A DNA stretch of 64,000 bases, taken from contig CM023448.1 of assembly GCA_013339765.2 (NCBI GenBank), positions 113,654,008-113,718,007 of the forward strand, given 5' to 3'. The stretch comes from Haemaphysalis longicornis (Eukaryota > Arthropoda > Arachnida > Ixodida > Ixodidae). A model generated the notes under the pieces. The model did not search any database and had not been told where the DNA came from. It was given only the letters and a program-made list of their open reading frames with translations. A program made the position numbers and the translations under genes. Positions 54,558-64,000 of this stretch are shown here, in pieces; position 1 is the first letter of the stretch; every line of letters begins with the position of its first letter.

Positions 54558-54812
54558 TCAAGACCACAAAGGCGAGTGTGTTGTGTTCCAGACATTCCCT
54601 GACAGCCTGCTTCTAGGCAGTATCGGGGTGCCATTCTGTAGAAGTGCAACATCCAGCACAGCCCTGTTGAGGCACACATTTTTGAGTTTTCTGGTGGTTG
54701 TGGCGCACCTGGGGTGCCTTTGCCTCTCTCGAACCTCCCGTATCTCCTGGCAACAGCAGCAATCTTCTTCGTCGGTCATTGTAACGCCGTAACGCAGTGC
54801 GCGCATGAGCAC
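54558..54812 (-). pseudogene. P2X7-ballast-like cysteine-rich fragment
   Basis: The minus-strand frame reads EEDCCCCQEIREVRERQ, then RCATTTRKLKNVCLNRAVLD. The order (Cys cluster, EI-E, then a C followed about 12 residues later by CLN-x-x-VL) resembles the Zn-binding C-terminal ballast of P2X7 receptors. That module is also widespread in uncharacterised, often transposon-associated, invertebrate proteins. The fragment is only about 85 residues long, and nothing on either side extends it. It lies back to back with the THAP exon on the other strand. Confidence 0.45.
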
Positions 54813-54819
54813 CTGTTAT

Positions 54820-55610
54820 GAAAACGTGCTTATCGTGATATGAGTGCCTCAGAAGGGACCACTACTGGCCAAAGCGTTTCAATATAGCTCATGCTGAACT
54901 AAGTGACGACGCCACTGCAGTTACAAAAGCCCCAGCGGCGGGATATCGGCTCTAAAATCTGGAACAGCAGTGGTGACGTCGCAAAAAACAGCTGTGAGGA
55001 GCGGCTGTACTACGACCTGACCCGCGCTCTGTTGCGCACGGTAGCGCTCGGAAGCGCGTGTCGGCCGACGCGCTTCTCACACCACACCGACGGCCGCGCG
55101 ACGCCCCACACCGACGGCCCCGCGACGGCCGGCTCCGCCGCCTCGCCTCTCCGCCGGGGATCTCTTTCTTTCTCTAATCAAAATTGGAGTAATCGTGTCG
55201 CCGCTGCACGACTGAAGCCGTTCGTGCGTACTGGCGTGTGCGCTGCTTGTACTGTATGTACTCCTCAACTTCTTGTTTGATCACGTACAAAGAAAAAAGA
55301 GCTGTACGCTGCTGCCGCTGCAGTAACAATATGGATGTTATGGATGAACCCCCGGCGAAAAGACCTCTGGAGCACTTAAAATTTGCATATAAATTAGTGC
55401 GTACGTCAGCAGAAATTTAACCTCCTCTAATAGAGAAGGCCTTACTTTGCACCATGGTACCGCATTTTCGAGAAACACGGTGCAAAAAAAGGGAAATAAT
55501 TGTTGTGGCTCAAGACGCCACTCGCTGTTTCGAAGGAAATTTTCCATCGCAAATGTAGTTTCTTCTCAAAATCAGCGCAGAAAATGATTCACAAATTGGA
55601 TACGCAAACC
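54820..55610. other. unassigned DNA
   Basis: Contains a short frame MDVMDEPPAKRPLEHLKFAY at 55331 with no domain, and a GC-rich patch with two ACACCGACGGCC repeats near 55080-55115. Confidence 0.35.
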
Positions 55611-55621
55611 ATACCCCTTAA

Positions 55622-57389
55622 AGGGGTCCTGAAATACCTTCCACCGATGCATGGATGTACATGTAACCAAATAAAGTAATGTATTAGCAATCTCCTCCCG
55701 CAAGAATTTTGTTAAAGTGATGAGTATTAGCTGAGAAATCGTAAATCAAACACCGCGGATTATCGTCGCACCGCGTTTCCTCCTCCTTTCGCTGTTGACG
55801 GCGCGCGAGCCTTCCCTCCCATGATGCTCCGCTCCTCAGCGATGACGTACTTCCGCTATGGCGCTCCTAGACTGCCGTCTGCTACGGGCAAGCTTTGTTG
55901 ACACCATGAATCCCGCACTCCGCTCAAGGCTGGAAAAGCGAACGAAAAATCTGGCTGCATTTGTGCGGCGGCCTCGCCATGCCCTTTCGCGCTGTACATA
56001 CGTTGCTGGAGTTGCTATCGGCGGCACGCGACTTTTTATCGGCGGGGAACTCGCAGCCGCTCGGGGAGGATCGTGCGCTCGGTCCCTTTCATGCACCGCG
56101 CACTGTTTATCCAAAAAGCACCGTATCAGATGTGGCCCCGCTGGTGCCGGGTCTTATTTTGCGGCGGTGGTAATTCCTGCCTGCGGCATGTGAAAAAGAC
56201 ATTTTAAACCGATACAGAACCCGTGCACAAAACGCTTCAATCATGTGACCAGTTCAGCTTGGGGCGACGCGTGGTGGAGAGCGGCAACGTTGGCAAAACA
56301 TAATCCGGCGCGGCTCTGAGCTTTCTAGCGCTGGAGCGAGCGCCCTTTCTTTGACAATCTCAAACATCGGCTGCCTTGGCAACAAGGCAGAAACCGCTCC
56401 AGAAGTCAGTTACGGTTGCGTGATCCCGGTTCAGCTAGGGGCTCCACCTCGCGACATGTGGGCACTGCAGGCATACCACTCACTCCCATTGGGAAGTCCG
56501 AGATGCGTTCGATATTACAGGAGGCGATGGTGTGTGTGTTGTGGACGCCTTTGTTTCGCGATGAAATGTGACGCGTGCTTCTGCGGGTGGATAGTGCTTC
56601 CCATGGTCTGGATTATCTTTCTCGAGCGACGTACGACTCAACCTCGCATGGGGTATGTGCAGTGTGCGTAGCTAAAAGCCATCTCGGCTTGCGCGCCAGT
56701 GACTTGCTGTTCGTCCCCGCAAACCGCACTCGAGGTGAGTGCCGAATTTACGACGGGCAGGAGGAGGAAACCCATCGTCTGTCAATCGCGGTTCAGGCTT
56801 GCAACGCATGTTGTGACGTTGTGTTCGTTCGAAACGCATGTCTGGATTGTTTTGAAGTTGAATAAAATGTATGCGGCCCAGGCATTCGGCTCAGGGCGTT
56901 CTCTGCGAGTGCACGAAAGAAGTGCCACGGGGCTTCAACGCTTTCTTTACGGAACGTACTCAGGTAAGAGAATATCCATGTCGTGTTATGGCCGTGTTGC
57001 ATTCAATGCAAACGGTTAAGCGTTTGTTTACACTTGTTTCGTTTGTCGTAAAATGTCCAAGCACTCCGGCACTCCGCTGGCAGATCAGCCGGCGAGCCGC
57101 CGCTGAGCAGACGACTAATCTCTTTGCCGGAAGTGCGTGAAAAACCTTTCCAATAGCAGGATGTCTAGCTCATGACGAACATCTGGGAATCGATGATGTA
57201 GGCATGTGAAGATGGCGGCGTCCAAAAACACGCAGGGAAGGGTGAGAAAAAAGCGACAAACTTTGCAACAAAACTGTGAGCTTTCCGCTGCGCTTAAAAG
57301 AATAATACTTGGCACAGATGACGTTGCCGACCCAATCTAACGATTGCGCTACTTCATTTAGTGTGCTCAAAACGCCTTTCAGGGCCCCT
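55622..57389. mobile_element. 1.8 kb TTAA-flanked inverted-repeat element
   Basis: The left end TTAA-AGGGGTCCTGAAA and the right end TTTCAGGGCCCCT-TTAA are inverted. TTAA lies at 55618-55621 and 57390-57393. A subterminal GCAATCTCCTCCCGCAAGAA is shared, inverted, with the element at 5172-5980. No transposase found. Confidence 0.65.
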
Positions 57390-57399
57390 TTAAAAAAAC

Positions 57400-58210
57400 C
57401 GCTCAAAAAAAAAAAAACTCCCTTCGCTGGGAGTTGAACCCGCAAAGCTTACCGCACGGGAGCGACGCGCGAAAGCACTGCGCCACCGCACTAACGCTTG
57501 CACGTCGCGAAACAGCCTGGGCAATAGATGGAGGCCCATCCTTTCGTGTCATACGTCGGTGTTTACTAGCTGGTTTACAGAATTCCTGACTGGTAAACTG
57601 AAATTTCTTAAATAGCGCTTGCACAGCAAGGTTCCCCGAAGCCCCCACAATAGCTTATCGCCATCAACTCCGCTGCTTCGCGAAAGCGCTCGCAAAAATG
57701 TGTGTGCGCGGCTGCGACTGCGATTTCCCACTGCGGGGATAGTGCTTGCCGTACTTTGGTTTTACGTTTCACGTTAAAAACCTTGGCCGATATTGATTCC
57801 TTATTACCTAAATTACCCTACGTAACTCTTCTTCTGCACGAAAGTGACCTTACATTTTCTACAGGCGAGCAGATCGCACACGCATTTAGAGCTTGCAGCT
57901 CCGGGGTAGCGGCGTCGCCGAAGAGCACAACCGAAGCGTCGAAAGCCAAAATACGGATTGCATGAGCGCTAGTGTTGAGTTGCATGGGCTTCGTGGACCT
58001 TACTGAGTTTATTACACTCCAGAAAATATAAAAATAGAGCCGCATTCATTGCGGCACGAATGTTGTCGGGGAGCAGTTTTCGCTTCTCGGTCGATTCCCG
58101 ACGACGCGTCGGGCGACCGGTCGGGTGACCGATTTTGTTGGCTTCTTCGGTCGGCGAGTCAGTCACACTACGGCGACTTTCCATCGGCGGACGTGTTTGT
58201 GTCGCCGTCG
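57400..58210 (-). repeat. 0.8 kb dispersed repeat with tRNA-like head, copy 2
   Basis: Same order and orientation as 2799-3588. The tRNA-like head here reads GGTGGCGCAGTGC (A box) and GGTTCAACTCC (B box) on the minus strand. Confidence 0.65.
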
Positions 58211-59280
58211 CACGGTATTGAGGTGTTGACATGCATTTAATACGTATTAGTCAAGGTTTCCCAGGCGGGTGAACGTTGCCGGTTGGGACACGTTTTCCTC
58301 GGAAGTGTTGTTATCGTCGCCGGCGGCACTTGACGCCGTCGCCGCTCGTGCACGGGCGAGAGGCTCGAACAGTACGGGTGTACGATAAAACTCACTACTC
58401 AGACTGGCCATCGTGGGATCAATTAAACAAATGCAAATACAGCCTTTTCTACCGCGAAGACCCGCTGGGAACGCGTTTCGTGCTCCGCCTCCTCCGAGGG
58501 TCCTCACGACGACGTCACGAAGACTTGACCAATCACGAACGGCGGTGAGGTTCGCCAAATGCCCCTAGGCACCCGTTGTTCATTTTTGCCAAAATTAAGT
58601 GATTTGTAATAGTTTATGCCAAGTTTTGACTTGATTTTCGAGTTCGCCGTATGAAAAATAATAAAACAGGACCAAAAGCTCTTTTTTTGTAAAAAGTGCT
58701 TCAGTATCCCTTTAAGTCAATGCACGTCTCACAAATGGTAGTCGGTTGTTCGCTATCGGGGTTGCACACAAGTCCAAACTCTTCGAGGACGAAAGACGAA
58801 CCGCTTTGCGGTTTCGCAATGTCGACGTTACGTCACTGACGACGAACATAGACGTAGTGTGGTCATCGGTCGTGAAGGCACAGTGTGTTCGCGTGAAACG
58901 TTCGATGCCGGTCTTGGGTGTGTTTGGCGCGATGTAAATGGCGATAGTCCCGGCGCGCACGTCACCGCAGTCGACGCCTTCATCCGGTGTTTCAAGCGTG
59001 CGTGTCCGGACGTCGTTGCTGAGGTCATCCCTATGAAAAGATATCAGTCTCCCTATGAAAATATAATAAGTGTGGCATAAAAATAATCAATGAGCACGCG
59101 CTTCACTTGGGACACAGACAAAACAGCCCGGCGCAGCCGGGCGGTAAAAGCAAAAACATAAATGAACAAATCTAATGCATGGTTCGCGGCATTACACCCT
59201 GTAAGAGTGCATCGAGCCCATGCTACAATAAACGACAGTTCGAGAAACAAAACATAAAGTCTGCCATCTCGCGTAGTAAG
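58211..59280. other. unassigned DNA, may include the Gypsy 3' LTR
   Basis: The 3' LTR of the Gypsy element should lie below the integrase end near 59290. The TG...CA limits and the polypurine tract could not be fixed without the 5' LTR, which is outside the window. A CCCTTTAA end at 58703 has no identified partner. Confidence 0.35.
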
Positions 59281-59289
59281 GTTTTAGGC

Positions 59290-60528
59290 AAACCACGTGG
59301 ACGACGTCGGGCCGCGTGCGTCGTCGTGATGTACCGGAATCAACATCGGGGGTTACCACGTAAGTAAGTTGGTGAAAACGTTGTAAAATCCGGTGGGGTC
59401 TGAAATACCGTCGCAGAAGCTTCTCACTGAGTCCGCGGCGTAGGATGGGAGTCCAAACCCACTCACGATCCCCTGAGCGGAACTCGGCGTCTCGGCGTCG
59501 GAGGTTCTAGCGTCCGGCATCCAGGAGCTGTTGGTCCGTTGTATGAACTCGAACGAGCTGGCGGGCCTCCTCCGCACGCTGAAGATATCCTTGGACGTCG
59601 GCGTTGAGATCGTCGTCTTCGACATGCGGAAGCAAGGCGCAAACATCTTAGGCGGCCGTCTTCAGTAGACAAGCTCGAACGGTGTCATCCGCGTAGTTTC
59701 CTGGATAGTCGTGTTGTACGCATACGTGACATACGAAGGACTTTGACCCAAGTGTTATGTTCAACGTCGACGTACATATACAGCATATCCGTGGTCGTCT
59801 TGTTTAGACGTTCCGTTTGTCCGTTTGGGGATGGTACGCCGTCGTTCTTCAGTGATCCGTGTTACTGTAGCGTAAGATCCCTTGGATGAGCTCCGCAGTA
59901 AAGGCCGTTCCGCGGTCCGTGATTAGGAGGGGCTTCAATGTTGCAGCACAACTTGGTTTATGAAGAACTTCACGACTTCTTGGGCAGTCCCCCTCGAAAG
60001 AGCGGCGGTCTCTGCGTTGCGCGTCATGTAGCCTGTCGCTACGACAATCCACTTGTTCTTGGATCGTGACGTATACGGGCCCAGAAGGTCCATTCTAATC
60101 TGTTGGAAGGGCTTCTATGGGACGGCGATCATTGCAGACGTCAGGCAAGTCTCCTTGACGGCGTTTTTCGTCTCTGGCAGTCACGTTAGCATCGGACGTA
60201 GTGGGTGACGTCGGATGTGAGGCGGGGCCAGTAGTACTTCGCCTTGATTTTTCCAGTAGTGCGAGCTGTGCCGAGATGTCCGGAAGACGAGTCGACGTGG
60301 CACGCTTCCAAAATTTCGTCACGAAGGTCTGTGGGGATGACAAGCAGATAATTGGTTCTCGTTCCGGGGCTGAAATTGTTCTTCACGACGACGTGAGGTT
60401 TTTGAGGCTGAATGCTGGTAACTTGCGTTTGAAGGGGGCACGGTGATGTTGCGACCTTCAAGGTAGTCGATCATGACGCAACGGGTGGGGTCGGCACGCT
60501 GCTGCGTGCATAGGTCGCTCTCCGTCAC
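59290..60528 (-). pseudogene. Gypsy integrase, fragmented
   Basis: The N-terminal zinc-binding part is near 60450-60200 (CHVDSSSGHLGTARTTGKIK, then YYWPRLTSDVTHYVRC, the H-x-H / C-x-x-C region partly intact). The core is near 60050-59860 (PLLITDRGTAFTAELIQ, the DxG(T/S)xF block with the second catalytic Asp). The C-terminal region near 59460-59340 (WTPILRRGLSEKLLRRYF) corresponds to the module preceding GPY/F, here RPH. Several frame breaks separate these parts. Confidence 0.75.
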
Positions 60529-60550
60529 GACTCTGAAGAACGCGCTGTCT

Positions 60551-61765
60551 TCATCGGAGTCCTGGGTCGACGGGGGCGCGGGGCAGGCAGTCAGCGACGG
60601 AGCGTTTCCTGCCGGATTTATAAACTATAGTAACGTCGAACTCTTGCAGGCGCAAGCTCCATCGCCCAAGACGGCCAGAGGGGTCCTTCCAATTGGCCAG
60701 CCAACACAGCGCATGGTGTTCTGTCACAACCTTGAATGGTCTACCATACACGTACGGGTGAAATTTTGAAATGAGCGAGACACTCTTTCTCAGGGGCTGA
60801 GTAATTTTTCTCCTCCTTCGACAGACCACGGCTGGCAAACGCGATTACTTTTTCGCAACCAGTTCGCTCTTGGATGATGACGGCACTCAAGCCTATATCA
60901 CTGGCCTCGGTGTGCATTTCCGTTTCGGCATTTTCGTCGAAATGAGCGAGCACGGGCGCATTTTGCAGGCGTTGTTGCAGCTCGCAGAATGCTTTTTCTT
61001 TGTAGTTTTCCCAGCGGAAAGGACTGCTATCTTTCGTCAAGCGTGTGAGTGGCTCTGCAATGCGTGCGAAGTTTGCGACAAAGCGACGGCAGTATGCGCA
61101 CAGTCCCAGAAACCTTCGCACGCCCTTCTTGTCTTTCGGTCTTGGGAAGTTCGCTATGGGTGAAGTTTTCGCTGGGTAAGGCAGGACTCCTACGGCGTTG
61201 ACGACATGGCCCAAAAACTTGAGTTCCTCGTACGCCAAGTGGCACTTTTCAGGCTTCAGCGTTAACCCCGACATGCGAATAGCCTCGAATACAGACTCCA
61301 ACCTTGCAAGGTGTTCGTCGAAATTTCGGGCGAATACAATAACGTCGTCGAGGTGTACGAGACAGGTGTGCCACTTCAGGCCCGCTAGCACGGTGTCCAT
61401 GACTCTTTGAAACATCGCTGGTGCTGTGCACAGCCCAAACGGCATCACCTTGAACTCGTATAGGCCGTCCGGGGTTATAAATGCGGTCTTCTCTCGGTCA
61501 CTCTCGTCCACTTCAATTTGCCAGTAGCCGGTCTTCAGATCCATCGATGAGAAGTACTTCGCATGGCAGAGGTGGTCGAGGGCGTCGTCGATTCGTGGCA
61601 GGGGGTACAAGTCCTTTTGGTGATTTTGTTCAGTCGCCGGTAGTCGACGCAAAATTTTAATGTGCTGTCTTTTTTCTTCAGGAGCACGACCGGCGCGGCC
61701 ATGGGGCTTTTCGATGGCTGTATTATGTCGTCGCTGAGCATATCTTCGACTTGTGTCCGGATGGC
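60551..61765 (-). pseudogene. Gypsy reverse transcriptase and RNase H
   Basis: RT begins near 61741 (SPMAAPVVLLKKKDSTLKF, then CVDYRRLNKIT). After one shift it continues to 60741 open for 303 codons: FSSMDLKTGYWQIEV, FKVMPFGLCTAPAMFQRVMD, and the catalytic LVHLDDVIVFAR (LDD in place of the usual YxDD), then FLGHVVNAVGV. RNase H follows (ETEMHTEASDIGLSAV: the usual TDAS Asp is Glu). The end (YGRPFKVVTEHHALCWLANW) is in another frame at 60838-60551. The RNase H substitution and frame breaks indicate decay. Confidence 0.85.
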
Positions 61766-61859
61766 TTCCCGCTCGTATGAAGGTACGCGATACGGTGGCT
61801 GTCGGGTAAATCGGGTTCCGTCCTCGGTTATTATTCGGTGCTTCGCTAGAGGGGTCTGA

Positions 61860-62082
61860 CGTAATCGTGAGTTCGATAAAAAAACTCTATGTAGTGACGC
61901 AGCAAAGTCAACAATTTGTTCTGTTTTTCTTGCGGTAGTGCCGGATTCACGTCGAAGGGATGCGGAAGCTTGAAGGTATCTTCGGGTGAGCTTTCAAAGT
62001 CTGCGACCGCGATCACGTCTCTTATTTCTCGCGTTTCTTCAAGGAACGCAATTGCAGCACCCTTGTTTAAATACTGGTACTC
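61860..62082 (-). pseudogene. Gypsy linker between protease and RT
   Basis: No open frame, but sequence continuous with the pol reading on both sides. Taken as decayed pol. Confidence 0.4.
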
Positions 62083-62646
62083 CTAGGTGAAATGAGTGAT
62101 GAAAACGTGAGATTGGCGTTGCTTAAAGCGCGCAATGCCTCTTGCGACAGAGAAACCGCGGTCGAGAAGCAACCTTTGGTCACTCTCTACGATAGCGTCG
62201 ACGTCCGGAGCAGCATCTTCACAGTACACGCTGATCATTAACATTGCGCGAGGTGGCACGGTGACATGATCATCGGCGATCCTTACAGCGGCACAGTTTT
62301 CGGGGTTCGGTTCCCGCGTCATGGAGTGATCGGAGGAAAAAGTTATCGACTTGGTCTGCAGATCAAATATTGCGCCGTTGTCCATCAAAAAGTTAATTCC
62401 AAGAATTTCATCACGAGAGCAGTTAGGCGAAATAACGAACGTGGCATGGTATGTAGTGCCGTCTATGGTGGCGCGTGATGTGCACGTTCCACTTCGCCTT
62501 ACGAGATATCCTCCTGCTGTGCGTATGTGCGGACCGTCCCATCTGGTCGTAACTTTTTTCAGCTTAGCCGCAAATGACCCGCTCATGGCTGAGTAGTCGG
62601 CTCCCGCGTTTATGAGGGGGACTGCATTAAAGCCGTCGAAGGACAA
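62083..62646 (-). pseudogene. Gypsy aspartic protease region, active site altered
   Basis: 187 open codons. The retropepsin active-site motif, normally D-T/S-G-A, reads NAGADYSAMS at about residue 12, so the catalytic Asp is Asn. Downstream, EILGINFLMDNGAIFDL matches the flap/second strand region (ILG-x-D/N-FL). Without the catalytic Asp this protease should be inactive. Confidence 0.7.
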
Positions 62647-62930
62647 CTGGACGTCGGACGCCGCCTTCCTCGAGTTCCGGGAGCGTCGGGGCGTCGTATC
62701 TCGGCTTGTGCGTGTTAATGGATGAGCAGTATGCGTCGTCGTTGTCGTCGTCTTCTCAGCGGCAGGCTCTGGTCATGTCGGGTACGCGTCGCCCCGTGTT
62801 GCTGTTGTCGTGTTCGGGAGTCACGGCAGGGTTAGTTTGGGTCGTCGCGCTGAGGGGTTGTCGTAGATCATGGTCTTTGGCAAATGTTCGCGTCGTTGGA
62901 GGGTTTTCATTTTTCCGCCGTCGTGCAACT

Positions 62931-63967
62931 TTACTTCCTGAAGTTGCTGCTTTTAGTTTCCCCTACGTAGGCTTGGGGACCATCCACGCGTGATGTACGC
63001 GTTGTTTCGGCGGATTGGCGATCGGTCTGGGTAGGGCGACGGCGAGCGGTTGAAGCGCGCTGGACGTCGGTTGGAGTTGGGCAGGTATTTTTCGATTTCA
63101 GTAAGCCGCTGGCCGTGTCGGGGGCATGGTGTGTCGACGGAAAACCCACGCAAACCGAGCCTCTTGTAGGGGCAGCGACGGTAGGTTTGGTCAGCCTCCC
63201 GAAGTGGTAGCGCAGTGGACGATTATCGGGCGTTCCCCACACGTCGGTCTTTCTTTGGGTCGGGGGGTTGCACAGCATGGGCCAGCAACAGGGGACGACG
63301 GTACGGAGCCTCGTAACGATAGGGTGCAGGAGGACAAGGTAGACGGACAGCAGCCGTATAGGCCATGGCTTGCTGCTCACGGGGTGCTTCTGGCGTCCTT
63401 GTAGTTCCCAGCACCTGCTGCACTTCTTCGCTAATGACTTTGGAAATGGAAGCGACTTGGGTTGCGGTGGCGTTGGAAAAAGTTTCCGCAGCTCCTCCCT
63501 CACTACTGCGCGAATAGCCTCGCGCAGGCTATCTGCCGGAATCCGCATGCTGTCGACGTAGTTCGCATTGGCCGAACCAACAAAGTTGACGTCATACTGC
63601 TTAGCACGGATTTCGAGGGCCTTCTTAATTGTGCTGGCTTCGGTCAAGAATTCGGAGACGGTTTTGAGCAGATTGCGGTCAAGCCCAGCAAACAGTTCCT
63701 CCTTAACACCGCTCATTACGAAGTTTAACTTCTTTTCTTCCGCCATGCAAGGAACAGCATGCCTGAAAGGATCCTCATCCCTTCGACGAACACAAGAAGC
63801 CTTTCGTTAGGGTTCTGTGTCCACGGCTGCAGCAATACTTCGGAACGCTCTTTTCGCACAACCGTGGTGAACGTTGCCAAAAATTGCCATCTCAATTCGT
63901 TCCAAGATTCCAGGGAACTCTGATGGTTTTCAAACCAGATCCGTGCTGAATCTTCAAGGTAGAACAC
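62931..63967 (-). pseudogene. Gypsy gag, partial
   Basis: The first segment (63967-63725) has YLEDSARIWFENHQSSLESW and FTTVVRKERSE. It continues after a shift with MSGVKEELFAGLDRN and DVNFVGSANANYVDSMRIPA (63746 on). These are gag capsid-like features seen in arthropod Gypsy elements. A CCHC knuckle is expected near 63220, but its Cys residues are replaced (RYHFGRLTKPTVAAPTRG). A basic Arg/Ser-rich end follows. Confidence 0.75.
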
Positions 63968-64000
63968 TTGCCTGAGTGTCTCCGCATCGTCCCATCGGTT

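Larger units (their letters stand above)
59290..64000 (-). mobile_element. degraded Ty3/Gypsy LTR retrotransposon, right part outside window
   Basis: Minus-strand order from the right edge: gag, protease, reverse transcriptase, RNase H, integrase. This is the Gypsy order. Each domain is split into several frames, so the copy is inactive. The 5' LTR and start of gag lie beyond 64000. Confidence 0.85.

Overview
This is eukaryotic, intron-bearing nuclear DNA that is almost entirely a graveyard of transposable elements. The best guess at the organism is a hard tick or close chelicerate. The reasons are a recurrent tRNA-derived SINE of the kind reported in ixodid ticks, GC-rich I-type LINEs, THAP/P-element and hAT sequences, a degraded Ty3/Gypsy element, and spliceosomal exons with GTAAGT/GTGAGT donors. 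No bacterial operon, rRNA, CRISPR or credible stand-alone tRNA gene was seen. A 100-base assembly gap lies at 22227-22326.

Layout. 1-4.2 kb: a SINE with a clear target-site duplication (TSD), a hAT transposase C-terminal remnant, and a 1.6 kb TTAA-flanked inverted-repeat element. 4.6-7.8 kb: two probable host exons on the minus strand, one with a cyclic-nucleotide-binding fold, plus two small inverted-repeat elements. 9.8-16.35 kb: a DNA transposon with roughly 0.9 kb terminal inverted repeats (TIRs) and one transposase ORF; its left TIR is split by a second 3.2 kb TIR element. 16.4-22.2 kb: one dispersed repeat and otherwise unassigned DNA. 23.2-24.6 kb: a 5' LINE ORF2 fragment.

28.9-39.3 kb, minus strand: a roughly 10 kb THAP9/P-element-like transposase gene. 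Its THAP domain is intact across two exons. Several short linker exons, all in phase 0, have been duplicated in tandem. The coiled-coil/catalytic exon carries frameshifts, and the 446-474 residue C-terminal exon is open. A large intron holds an opposite-strand LINE fragment. One copy of the duplicated exon cassette carries a SINE with a 15 bp TSD.

41.0-46.7 and 46.9-53.2 kb: two near-complete LINEs on the plus strand, head to tail, each bounded by a recognisable TSD. Each has ORF1 (CCHC knuckles) overlapping ORF2 (endonuclease, reverse transcriptase, RNase H, terminal Cys/His motif) and ends in AATAAA plus a CT-rich tail rather than poly(A). Both are interrupted by frameshifts. 54.4-58.2 kb: a lone THAP first exon, a P2X7-ballast-like fragment, a 1.8 kb TTAA element and a second copy of an 0.8 kb repeat. 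59.3-64.0 kb, minus strand: a degraded Ty3/Gypsy gag-pol element running off the right edge.

The most unusual object is the P-element-like gene with its duplicated in-frame exons; next is the long-TIR transposon with a nested insertion. Exon limits and family assignments come from reading the sequence by eye; no alignment or database search was run.
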